This document shows positions 21,630 through 29,171 of a stretch of DNA of 32,705 nucleotides, piece after piece. The translations under genes and the position numbers were made by a program. The first letter of the stretch is position 1; each line of letters begins with the position of its first letter. The notes under the pieces were generated by a model that ran no database searches, was not told the origin of the DNA, and was given only the letters and a program-made list of their open reading frames with translations. Origin of the DNA: Pseudonocardia xinjiangensis (GTDB taxonomy: Bacteria > Actinomycetota > Actinomycetes > Mycobacteriales > Pseudonocardiaceae); contig NZ_JAAXKY010000084.1 of the NCBI RefSeq assembly GCF_012911925.1, positions 1-32,705 of the forward strand, given 5' to 3'.

Positions 21630-21947
21630 GTGCAGGACCCGAAGCTCGAGATCCAGATGCTGCACGACCGTGTGATGGTGAAGCCGGAGACGAGTGGTGA
21701 GCGCCGAAGCGGCGCCGGCATCGTTATTCCAGCAACCGCCGAGGTCGCCAAACGTCTGGTTTGGGGGGAGGTGTTCGGTGTGGGGGCGAACGTCCGCACG
21801 GTCAAGGTAGGTGATCGGGTGCTGTTCGCCCGCGACGACCAGTACGAGGTCGACGTGCAGGGGGTCACGTACCTGGTCCTCCGGGAACGTGAGTTGCACG
21901 CTGTCGCCACCGAACGCACTGAGCACGGCACGGGGCTCTACCTGTGA
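21630..21947 (+). CDS. Orphan GroES-family (Cpn10-like) protein
   Basis: A 105-residue protein (start MQDPKLEIQMLHDRVMVKPE). LHDRVMVKPETSGERRSGAGIVIPATA is the GroES N-terminal fold with its mobile loop. WGEVFGVGANVRTVKVGDRVLFARDD and the conserved closing region (VQGVTYLVLRERELHAV) complete the domain. The mobile-loop segment (GIVIPATAEVAKR) differs from canonical GroES. No groEL is adjacent, unlike true groES genes. The open frame extends upstream to 21510, but that part overlaps a terminator hairpin, so GTG 21630 was chosen. It may be a GroES paralogue with another partner or a regulatory relative. The gene downstream on the same strand begins 52 bases later. Confidence 0.85.
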   Translation: MQDPKLEIQMLHDRVMVKPETSGERRSGAGIVIPATAEVAKRLVWGEVFGVGANVRTVKVGDRVLFARDDQYEVDVQGVTYLVLRERELHAVATERTEHGTGLYL

Positions 21948-21999
21948 CGAACCGGGTCTGCTTCAGGCCCGGTCCGAGTTGTGAGGGGAAACGGACTTC

Positions 22000-24666
22000 A
22001 TGCCCGAGCGGCAGTCCTCGCCCGGCGAGGTGACGGCCCGTCCGGAAACGGATGTGCCGGAGAACGACATCGACCGGGGATCGGCGGCGCAGGGGCGCCC
22101 GACCGATGCCACCGGGGGGACGGAGGGCTCCGACTCCGTGGCCGAGCAGGTGGCCGAACAGGTCGCGGCAGCACCGGATGCGACCGAACCCGGCCCCGTG
22201 GAACCCGCCGCCGACGCGCCGACGGGCGCCGAACCCGTGCTGGACGCCACCGCCGCGGTGGAGATCGCGACGGCGGCCCCCGAGGGGACTGCAGGTGCAG
22301 CGGCACGCCCTGCTGCCGGTCCGGCGGAGCAGCCGGCTCCGGTGCGGGTTGCCGAGACGCCCGGAGCGTCCGCAGCGCGGCCGCAGCCGCGTCTGCAGCC
22401 GGCCCCCGAGGCCGGCGACGGCGACGAGAGCCCCACGGTCCGCACCGCCATCGGCGGAGCCACCGACGGTGAGGGTCCGACGGTCCGCACGCCCGTCGGC
22501 GCACCGACCCCCGACGCGCCCGGCAACGGCGCTGCCGGTCAGCCCCGAGCGGCAGGAGCCCCGGCCCGTGACACGGCCGCGACCGGCGCCCCGACGAACG
22601 GCCGGCAGCCGCGGGGCCCGGTGCAGGGGGGCCCGGTACAGGGCGGCCCGGTACAGGGGGACCAGTCGACGGTCGCCGTCCGTCCCGCAGGCACATCCGC
22701 CGCCGTGGCACCGGCCCGGCCCGCCACGCGCCAGCCCACCCCGGCCACCGCCTGGTTCAACCCGGTCGACCACGAGGCCACCCAGGTCATCCCGCGCGCT
22801 CCCGCCGCGCCGCCTGCCCCGGCCCCGAGCCCGGTCGATCCGCCCACCGAACGCATCCCCGTCACCCGGGGCCCCGGCTTCTCCTCCTCGGTCGCGCCTC
22901 CGACCGCGGCGATCAACACCACCTCGATCACCGCACCGCCGCCTCCGCCGCCGCCGAGCGACAACGGCGCGGGCGGCTCGGACTCCGGCGCGCGTCCTCC
23001 GCAGAAGCGCAAGCGCCGGATCCTTCTGCTGACCGGTGTGGTCGGCGCGCTGGCCCTGATCTACGTCGGCGACCTGGTGATCAACTCCGGCTCGGTGCCG
23101 CGCGGCGTCACCGTGGCGGGAGTGTCGGTGGGCGGCCTCGGTCTCGAGGATGCCGAGCAGCGGCTCCGCACGGAGATCGAACCGCGCACCCGGCAGCCGA
23201 TCCAGGTCACGGTCGGAGAGGCGCGCAGCGAGATCGACCCGGCAGCCGCAGGCCTTGCCGTCGACTGGGACGCCACGCTGGCCAACGCCGGCTCCCAGCC
23301 GCTCAACCCGATCACCCGCATCACGTCGTTCTTCACCCAGCGCGAGGTCGGCGTCGTGACCACGAGCGACGCCGACAAGCTCGACGCCGCCCTGGAAGAG
23401 CTGTCCCCGATCGTCGACAAGCCCCCGACCGAGGGGTCCGTGCGTTTCGAGGGCACCACGCCCGTCCCGGTCGACCCGGTGCCGGGCCAGAACCTCGACG
23501 TCCCCGCCGCCGCCGGGGTGCTCATGAACGACTGGGCCACCGGCCGTCCCGTGGCACTGCCGCTCACCGTGCTGCCGCCGTCCACCACGCCGGAGGATGT
23601 CGCCGCCGCGATCGACCAGGTCGCCCGGCCCGCTGTGTCGGAGCCGGTCACCATGGTCGGCGAGGGCGGGGCCAGCGGCACCGTCACCCCGGACGTCATC
23701 GCGTCAGCGCTCTCGTTCCGCGCCGAGGGCGGTGACCTGCTCCCGGAGATCAACCCCGCCGCCGTCACCGATGCGCTCAAGCCCCAGCTGGCGTCGTCCG
23801 AGCGCCCGGGCCGGGATGCGTCGCTCGACTTCTCCTCGGGCAGGCCCGTCGTCGTCCCCTCGCAGGACGGCCGCGGGGTCGACTACGAGGCCAGCCTCGC
23901 CCCCCTGCTCGACGTGCTCACCGGCACCGGGGAGCGGGAGATCACGGCCGTCTACGCCGACCAGCCCGCCGAGCTCACCACCGAGGAGCTGAACGACCTC
24001 GGCATCACCGGGGTCGTCGGCGAGTTCACCACCGGCGGGTTCGCCGCCGACTCCGGGCGCAACATCAAGCGGGCGGCGGAGCAGATCAACGGGATGATCG
24101 TGGAGCCCGGCGAGACGTTCAGCCTCAACCAGGCCACGGCCCCGCGCAACGCGAGCAACGGCTACGTCGAGGCCGGCATCATCTCCGATGGCCACCCGTC
24201 TCGCGGTGTGGGCGGCGGTGTCTCGCAGGTCGCCACCACGCTCTACAACGCGGCGTACTTCGCCGGCATGGTCGACGTGGCGCACAAGGAGCACAGCTTC
24301 TACATCAGCCGCTACCCGGCCGGTCGTGAGGCCACGGTCTTCGAGGGCTCGATCGACCTGAAGTTCCGCAACGACAACCCGACCGGTGTGCTGATCCAGA
24401 CCGTGTGGACACCGAGCTCGCTCACCGTGCGGCTCTACGGCACCAAGGTCTACGACGTGACGTCCACGCCGGGGCCGCGTACCAACCCGACGAACCCCAA
24501 CACGGTCACGATCCCGCCGGGAGAGCCGTGCAGCCCGAGCCAGGGCGCGCCCGGTTTCACCGTCACCGACACCCGCACCCTGCGCAACGTCAGCACCGGA
24601 GAGACCAAGCACGAGACCCGCACGGTGCGGTACAACCCGTCGCCGATCGTCGTGTGCGGAGGGTGA
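22000..24666 (+). CDS. VanW-family membrane protein with peptidoglycan-binding domains and long disordered N-terminus
   Basis: An 888-residue protein. Residues 1 to about 335 are low-complexity and disordered, rich in Pro/Ala/Thr/Glu, with a polyproline run and a GPVQG triplet, and lie on the cytoplasmic side. The basic stop KRKRR precedes one membrane helix at about 340-360 (ILLLTGVVGALALIYVGDLV). The outer part has YoaR-like peptidoglycan-binding repeats (VTVAGVSVGGLGLEDAEQRL and a second copy ending QDGRGVDYEASLAPLL). A VanW domain at about 675-830 contains GETFSLNQATAPR, GVGGGVSQVATTLYNAAYFAGM and GREATVFEGSIDLKFRND. The C-terminus has two cysteines that may pair. VanW proteins are linked to envelope and glycopeptide loci, but their chemistry is unproven. 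ATG 22000 follows GAGGGGAAA at long spacing. Confidence 0.9.
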   Translation: MPERQSSPGEVTARPETDVPENDIDRGSAAQGRPTDATGGTEGSDSVAEQVAEQVAAAPDATEPGPVEPAADAPTGAEPVLDATAAVEIATAAPEGTAGAAARPAAGPAEQPAPVRVAETPGASAARPQPRLQPAPEAGDGDESPTVRTAIGGATDGEGPTVRTPVGAPTPDAPGNGAAGQPRAAGAPARDTAATGAPTNGRQPRGPVQGGPVQGGPVQGDQSTVAVRPAGTSAAVAPARPATRQPTPATAWFNPVDHEATQVIPRAPAAPPAPAPSPVDPPTERIPVTRGPGFSSSVAPPTAAINTTSITAPPPPPPPSDNGAGGSDSGARPPQKRKRRILLLTGVVGALALIYVGDLVINSGSVPRGVTVAGVSVGGLGLEDAEQRLRTEIEPRTRQPIQVTVGEARSEIDPAAAGLAVDWDATLANAGSQPLNPITRITSFFTQREVGVVTTSDADKLDAALEELSPIVDKPPTEGSVRFEGTTPVPVDPVPGQNLDVPAAAGVLMNDWATGRPVALPLTVLPPSTTPEDVAAAIDQVARPAVSEPVTMVGEGGASGTVTPDVIASALSFRAEGGDLLPEINPAAVTDALKPQLASSERPGRDASLDFSSGRPVVVPSQDGRGVDYEASLAPLLDVLTGTGEREITAVYADQPAELTTEELNDLGITGVVGEFTTGGFAADSGRNIKRAAEQINGMIVEPGETFSLNQATAPRNASNGYVEAGIISDGHPSRGVGGGVSQVATTLYNAAYFAGMVDVAHKEHSFYISRYPAGREATVFEGSIDLKFRNDNPTGVLIQTVWTPSSLTVRLYGTKVYDVTSTPGPRTNPTNPNTVTIPPGEPCSPSQGAPGFTVTDTRTLRNVSTGETKHETRTVRYNPSPIVVCGG
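22615..22659 (+). repeat. Three tandem 15-bp repeats inside the VanW gene
   Basis: The unit GGCCCGGTACAGGGC occurs three times with one or two changes (22615-22629, 22630-22644, 22645-22659). It is in frame and encodes GPVQG three times in the disordered cytoplasmic region. Copy number could vary by slippage without breaking the frame. Confidence 0.85.
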
Positions 24667-24770
24667 GCGACCGAGGCCCTCAGTAGCCCACTCGACGATC
24701 TGGTCTTCCCTGGGACACCGGATGTTCGTACTCTCGGTCCACTGCTGTCGAAGGGGATCGAGGGATCGAC

Positions 24771-25196
24771 ATGCGAATCGCGGACGTGCTGCGGAGCAAG
24801 GGCAGCAGCGTGGCGACCGTCGACCCGACGGCCACGGTCGCCGAGCTGATCTCCGAGCTGGCCACCCACAACGTCGGGGCGTTGCCCGTCGTCGACGGTG
24901 GCCGGCTGGTGGGGATCGTCTCCGAGCGCGACGTCGTGCGGAGACTGCACGACGCCGGCCCGGAGCTGCTCGATGCCAGGGTCGGGGACATCATGATCAC
25001 CGGGGTCACCACCTGTGCCCCCGGCGACAGCGTGGCCGACATCGCCGCGGTGATGACCAACCGCCGGTTCCGGCACCTGCCGGTCGTGGTCGACGGGGAG
25101 CTGGCCGGCATCGTCAGCATCGGCGACCTGGTCAAGGCCCGGATCGACCTGCTCGAGTCCGAGCGCGAGCAGTTGCAGAGCTACATCGCCGGATGA
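24771..25196 (+). CDS. Two-CBS-domain protein
   Basis: A 141-residue protein that is almost entirely a CBS pair (Bateman module). The first copy runs over VATVDPTATVAELISELATHNVGALPVVDGGRLVGIVSERDVVRRL and the second over TTCAPGDSVADIAAVMTNRRFRHLPVVVDGELAGIVSIGDLVKARI. A C-terminal helix (ESEREQLQSYIAG) follows. Such stand-alone modules bind adenine nucleotides (AMP, ATP, SAM) and act as energy sensors; the ligand here is not known. ATG 24771 has GAGGGA 5 bases upstream. A 104-base gap separates it from the VanW gene, and it converges with the FMN reductase gene, with 13 bases between stops. Confidence 0.9.
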   Translation: MRIADVLRSKGSSVATVDPTATVAELISELATHNVGALPVVDGGRLVGIVSERDVVRRLHDAGPELLDARVGDIMITGVTTCAPGDSVADIAAVMTNRRFRHLPVVVDGELAGIVSIGDLVKARIDLLESEREQLQSYIAG

Positions 25197-25209
25197 TGCC
25201 CGGGGCCCG

Positions 25210-25761
25210 CTACCGCAGGGTCTTGAGTGCGCCACCCCAGGCGAGCACCTGGTCGAACACGTCGGTGAGGGTCGCGACGTGCCGCTCCGTCGGCGTGAAG
25301 TCGTAGAAGTTCTCGAAGTCCCGGTACGAGTCGAGGGTGACCTGCGCCCGGACGGTGGCGACCTGCAGTTCGGCGAGGATCAGCCGCAGGTGCTCGACCG
25401 CGCGGATTCCTCCCGCGGCCCCGTAGCCGACGAATCCGGCCGCCTTGTCGTTCCACTCCCGGTGCAGGAAGTCGATCGCGTTCTTGAGCACCGCGGAGGT
25501 CGAGTGGTTGTACTCCGGGGTCACGAAGACGAACGCGTCGAAGCCGTCGATGAGCGCGGACCACTCCCTGGTGTGCGGCTGCTCGTACCGGCCGACGATG
25601 GGGGGCAGCGGCTCGTCGAGGATCGGAAGGTCGATCTCGGCCAGGTCGACGAGCGTGAACTCGGCGTCGTCACGCTTGGCCGCCACCTCCATCACCCAGT
25701 TGGCGACAACCGCTCCGACGCGGTTGGGGCGCGTACTTCCGAGAATGACGGCTACCTTCAT
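25210..25761 (-). CDS. NADPH-dependent FMN reductase (flavodoxin-like)
   Basis: A 183-residue flavodoxin-fold enzyme. MKVAVILGSTRPNRVG is the FMN phosphate-binding loop. FVFVTPEYNHSTSAVLKNAIDFLHREW is the diagnostic flavin/NADPH motif of the NADPH-dependent FMN reductase/chromate reductase/azoreductase-like family. AGFVGYGAAGGIRAVEHLRLIL lies near the interface. It probably reduces FMN or quinones with NADPH in the cytoplasm; the true substrate is unknown. ATG 25759-25761 has GGAGG 6 bases upstream, so the 35-codon upstream extension of the frame was rejected. An interrupted inverted repeat (CGGAA..GCC / GGC..TTCCG, 25807-25833) lies in its upstream region. Confidence 0.9.
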   Translation of the reverse strand: MKVAVILGSTRPNRVGAVVANWVMEVAAKRDDAEFTLVDLAEIDLPILDEPLPPIVGRYEQPHTREWSALIDGFDAFVFVTPEYNHSTSAVLKNAIDFLHREWNDKAAGFVGYGAAGGIRAVEHLRLILAELQVATVRAQVTLDSYRDFENFYDFTPTERHVATLTDVFDQVLAWGGALKTLR

Positions 25762-25854
25762 GCTCGACCTCCGAGGCGAGTTCCTGTGGAATGAGGCGAG
25801 GAAGTTCGGAAATGCCCGATTGGCGAAATTCCGGACGAATCCAGTAGGAGGAGC

Positions 25855-25892
25855 ACCGGCCCCCACCTGCGGCTTTGCCGGTGGGGGCCGGT
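25855..25892. terminator. Hairpin in the intergenic region before the FMN reductase, 13-bp perfect stem
   Basis: ACCGGCCCCCACC (25855-25867) and GGTGGGGGCCGGT (25880-25892) pair perfectly around a 12-base loop that can itself close with GGC/GCC. It lies about 158 bases past the end of the acyl-CoA dehydrogenase gene and 94 bases before the reductase start, both on the minus strand. It therefore probably ends dehydrogenase transcripts. No U-run is present. The rest of the 288-base gap (25762-26049) shows no open frame I can support. Confidence 0.6.
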
Positions 25893-26049
25893 CTACTGGT
25901 CCTGGTTACCTCTCAGCTTTCGGCATACGGCCGAGATGCGGGGTGTGTCCTCTGCATCCGGCGGTCGTATCCGAGGCACAGTTTGTCGCGGAAATGATCC
26001 GGAGACCAGGCATGCCCGAGTGGTGTACGTCTCTCCCGCGCCGAAACGG

Positions 26050-27909
26050 CTAGAACGCCGCTTCCGACAGTTCCATGAGCGAGTTGTCGGCCGTCTCGAC
26101 CACCGCGCGTTGCGCGGTGAGCTGTGGGAGCACCGTCCTGGCGAAGAACCGGGCCGCGGCGACCTTGCCCTCGTAGAAGGCCCCGTCCCTGGTCGTCGCC
26201 GCCGTGACCGGCCCGTCCCCGCCGAGCGCGGCGAGCGCGACCTCGGCCTGGCGCAGCAGCAGCCACCCGATGAGCAGGTCTCCGACCGCCATCAGCAGCC
26301 GCACGGTGTGCTGGCCGACCTTGTAGATGCTCGACGGGTCCTCCGCGGAGGCCATGAGGTAGCCCGTGAGGCTCCCGAGCATCCCCTGGACGTCGGCGAG
26401 GGCCACGCCCAGCAGCGCGCGCTCCTCCTTCAGCCGCCCGTTGCCCGGCTCCCCGTCGAGGAAGGCCTGGATCTCTCCTGTCACGTGGGCGAGCGCCTGT
26501 CCGTTGTCCCGCACGATCTTGCGGAACAGGAAGTCGAGCGACTGGATCGCCGTGGTGCCCTCGTACAGGGAGTCGATCTTGGCGTCGCGGATGTACTGCT
26601 CGATGGGGTAGTCCTGCAGGTAGCCGGACCCGCCCAGGGTCTGCAGCGAGAGCAGCAACTGCTCCGAGGCGCGCTCCGACCCGACCCCCTTGACGATCGG
26701 CAGCAGCAGGTCGTTCACCCGCTCCTCCAGCGAGACGTCCTCGCCCGCCGCCTGTCCGATCCTGATCCGGTCCTGGTAGGTGGCCGTGTAGGTGTAGACG
26801 GCGCGCAGCCCCTCGGCGTACGCCTTCTGCAGCATGAGGAGCCGGCGGACGTCCGGGTGGTGGGTGATCGTGACGCGCGGTGCGGTCTTGTCGAGCATCC
26901 GCGGCAGGTCGGCGCCCTGCACGCGTTCCTTCGCGTACTCCAGCGCGGAGAGGTAGCCGGCCGAGAGCGTGCCGATGGCCTTGGTGCCCACCATCATCCG
27001 CGCGTACTCGATCACCTCGAACATCTGCGCGATGCCGTCGTGGACCTCGCCGAGCAGCCATCCCGTGGCGGGAACGCCGTGCTGGCCGAACGTCAGCTCA
27101 CAGGTCGTGGAGGCCTTGAGGCCCATCTTGTGCTCGACGCCCGTGACGAAGGCGCCGTTGCGCTCTCCTGGCTCGCCGGTCTCGGGGTCGAAGTGGAACT
27201 TCGGCACGAGGAACAGCGAGAGACCCTTCGTGCCGGGCCGGGGGGTGACCCCCGGGCCCTCGGGACGGGCCAGCACCAGGTGCATGATGTTCTCGGTCAG
27301 GTCGTGCTCGGCCGAGGTGATGAAGCGCTTGACGCCCTCGATGTGCCAGCTGCCGTCGGCCTGCTGGATCGCCTTGGCGCGCCCGGCGCCCACGTCGGAA
27401 CCGGCGTCCGGCTCGGTGAGCACCATGGTGGCGCCCCAGCCGCGGTCGATCATCAGCTCGGCCCAGCGCTTCTGCTCGTCGGTGCCGTTGCGGTGCACCA
27501 CCGCGGCGAAGCTGGGGCCGGCCATGTACAGGAACGCCGCAGGGTTGGAGCCGAGGATGAGCTCCGAGGCGGCCCACTGCACGGTGGGCGGGATGCCGTA
27601 GCCGCCGAGCTCCGTCGGCAGGCCGAGGCGCCACCACTCGCCGTCCCACAGCACCTTGTAGGCGTCCTTGAGCGACTGCGGCAGCGCGACGGAGTGCGTG
27701 GCCAGGTCGAAGACGGGCGGGTTGCGGTCGGCGTCGGCGAACGACTCCGCCAGCGGGCCGGTGGCCACGGCGTTGAGCTCCTTGAGCACGCCGCGCACGG
27801 TGTCGGCGTCGACCCCGTCGAAGGGTGCGCTCTCCAGCCGGTCCTGCACCCGGAACACCTCGAACAGGTTGAACTCGAGGTCCCGCAGGTTGCTCCTGAA
27901 GTGGCCCAT
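26050..27909 (-). CDS. fadE5: FadE5-like acyl-CoA dehydrogenase
   Basis: A 619-residue flavoenzyme of the large acyl-CoA dehydrogenase branch with a C-terminal extension, like mycobacterial FadE5 and DmdC-type enzymes. The N-terminus (SNLRDLEFNLFEVF) is characteristic of this branch. The FAD- and substrate-binding part has MVLTEPDAGSDVGAGRAKAI and FITSAEHDLTENIMHLVLARPEG. LQTLGGSGYLQDYPIEQYIRDAKIDSLYEGTTAIQ covers the later active-site region. The last 130 residues form the extra helical domain. It introduces the first double bond in fatty acyl-CoA beta-oxidation; the broad chain-length specificity is inferred from FadE5. ATG 27907-27909 has AGGGAC upstream. A strong -10 (TAATAT) overlapped by a palindromic operator lies about 55 bases upstream. 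Confidence 0.93.
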   Translation of the reverse strand: MGHFRSNLRDLEFNLFEVFRVQDRLESAPFDGVDADTVRGVLKELNAVATGPLAESFADADRNPPVFDLATHSVALPQSLKDAYKVLWDGEWWRLGLPTELGGYGIPPTVQWAASELILGSNPAAFLYMAGPSFAAVVHRNGTDEQKRWAELMIDRGWGATMVLTEPDAGSDVGAGRAKAIQQADGSWHIEGVKRFITSAEHDLTENIMHLVLARPEGPGVTPRPGTKGLSLFLVPKFHFDPETGEPGERNGAFVTGVEHKMGLKASTTCELTFGQHGVPATGWLLGEVHDGIAQMFEVIEYARMMVGTKAIGTLSAGYLSALEYAKERVQGADLPRMLDKTAPRVTITHHPDVRRLLMLQKAYAEGLRAVYTYTATYQDRIRIGQAAGEDVSLEERVNDLLLPIVKGVGSERASEQLLLSLQTLGGSGYLQDYPIEQYIRDAKIDSLYEGTTAIQSLDFLFRKIVRDNGQALAHVTGEIQAFLDGEPGNGRLKEERALLGVALADVQGMLGSLTGYLMASAEDPSSIYKVGQHTVRLLMAVGDLLIGWLLLRQAEVALAALGGDGPVTAATTRDGAFYEGKVAAARFFARTVLPQLTAQRAVVETADNSLMELSEAAF

Positions 27910-27946
27910 GTCCCTGGACTCCTCATCACGCTGACGACCTACTCGG

Positions 27947-27977
27947 CGGTAACTACGACCATATTACCGGTCGGTAA
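27947..27977 (-). promoter_or_regulatory. fadE5 promoter with TTACCG/CGGTAA operator
   Basis: A 14-base palindrome, TTACCG-GT-CGGTAA, spans 27964-27977, and a third half-site CGGTAA lies at 27947-27952. On the minus strand the hexamer TAATAT (complement of 27961-27966) is a good -10 and overlaps the palindrome. A weak -35 would lie near 27981-27988. The layout fits repression by a TetR-type regulator, as is usual for acyl-CoA dehydrogenase genes in actinobacteria. No such regulator gene lies nearby. Confidence 0.6.
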
Positions 27978-28077
27978 CCCGGGCAAGACCGCCGCGGGGA
28001 CCGCTCGCGGCCTCACACCTTCGGGTGCGGCGGTTGTGCCGTCCGCAGGCGTGACGCATGGTTCATATGGGGCAGTT

Positions 28078-29142
28078 GTGATCAGTGGTACGAGACGACC
28101 GGGGGTGGCGGTGGGTCCGGAAGGCATGTCCCGTCGGGGGCTCCTGCTCGGAGGGCTGGCTGTGGCCGCCGCCGCCACGGGGGTGGCGGGCACGAGCAAC
28201 GCCTGGGGCGCCGAGCCGGACGTCATCGACTGCGACGCCTGGGGAGCGCGCCCCAACAGCGACGTCGTGCCGGTCTGGAACCAGCGCCCGGTCAAGATCC
28301 TCGTGCACCACACCGCGACGCCGAACGTCACCGACCTCAGCCGCGGAGCGGGCGAGCGGCTCGCGCGCGGCATCCAGAACTTCCACATGGACCAGCGCGG
28401 CTGGCTCGACTCGGGACAGCACTTCACGATCAGCCGCGGCGGCTATGTGCTGGAGGGGCGCCACCGCAGCCTCGAGGTGCTGCGGATCGGCGAGCGACAG
28501 GTCGAGGGCGCGCACTGCACCGGACAGAACGTCGTGGCCGTCGGGATCGAGAACGAGGGCACCTACACCGCGGCCGACCCGCCCGCGGTCCTCTGGAACC
28601 GCCTGCGCGACCTGTGTGCCTACATCTGTCAGCAGTACGGGATCGACCCGACCGAGATCTTCGGCCACCGGGACTTCAAGGACACCGCCTGCCCTGGCGA
28701 CGTCCTCTACGGAAGGCTGCCGCAGCTGCGCACCGAGGTCGCGGGTGTGCTGGGGCAGCACGTGAGCCGGCGGATCGCCGCGAAGGAGTCGTGGCCCCTG
28801 CTGCGGGTGGCCGACCGTGGCCCCGCCGTGCTCGCGGCGCAGCACCTCCTCCGCGAGGTGGGGATGACCGGCGTCGCCGCGGACGGCACCTTCGACCGCC
28901 GGACCGCCGACGCCGTCCGGCGCTTCCAGACGGTCCACCGCACCGAGGAGGTCAACGGGATGATCGGCGGCGAGTCGTGGCCGCTGCTGGTGCGCCCCGT
29001 TCGGCCGGGAGCCGACGGTGAGGCGGGACGCGCGGTGCGCGCACTGCTCGCGTCCGGCGCCCCCGCCCGTCCCGCCGAGTCCCTCGTCGGTGCCGAGGAC
29101 TGGCGGCGGCTCCTCTCGGCCCCCACCTCACTGGCGGGCTGA
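28078..29142 (+). CDS. Exported N-acetylmuramoyl-L-alanine amidase with peptidoglycan-binding domain
   Basis: A 354-residue protein. A Tat-like signal peptide (MSRRGLLLGGLAVAAAATGVAG) follows a short N-terminal extension. An amidase_2/PGRP domain (about 50-220) carries the zinc ligands: histidine in VHHTATP near residue 77, and histidine and cysteine in FGHRDFKDTACPGD at about 196-205. A PG_binding_1 domain (about 243-300) contains AAQHLLREVGMTGVAADGTFDRRTADAVRRFQ, and a second short repeat-like region closes the protein. It cleaves the amide between MurNAc and L-alanine in the wall. GTG 28078 has GGGG 5 bases upstream; ATG 28126 is the alternative. The frame stays open far upstream, but that part is antisense to fadE5. 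The folded zinc domain fits Tat export. Confidence 0.88.
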   Translation: MISGTRRPGVAVGPEGMSRRGLLLGGLAVAAAATGVAGTSNAWGAEPDVIDCDAWGARPNSDVVPVWNQRPVKILVHHTATPNVTDLSRGAGERLARGIQNFHMDQRGWLDSGQHFTISRGGYVLEGRHRSLEVLRIGERQVEGAHCTGQNVVAVGIENEGTYTAADPPAVLWNRLRDLCAYICQQYGIDPTEIFGHRDFKDTACPGDVLYGRLPQLRTEVAGVLGQHVSRRIAAKESWPLLRVADRGPAVLAAQHLLREVGMTGVAADGTFDRRTADAVRRFQTVHRTEEVNGMIGGESWPLLVRPVRPGADGEAGRAVRALLASGAPARPAESLVGAEDWRRLLSAPTSLAG

Positions 29143-29167
29143 CGCCACCGGGCGGCACCCGGTGGCG
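29143..29167. terminator. Bidirectional hairpin between convergent amidase and rfbF genes
   Basis: CGCCACCGGG (29143-29152) and CCCGGTGGCG (29158-29167) form a perfect 10-bp stem with the 5-base loop CGGCA. It begins on the base after the amidase stop and nearly fills the 29-base gap to the rfbF stop, so it can serve both strands. Confidence 0.75.
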
Positions 29168-29171
29168 CCGG

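Noticed and set aside
25936..28077. A plus-strand open frame running into the amidase gene, suggesting a 1068-residue protein
   Set aside because: The first 700 codons are antisense to the well-conserved fadE5 gene and have no domain. The amidase with its own signal peptide begins at 28078 or 28126.
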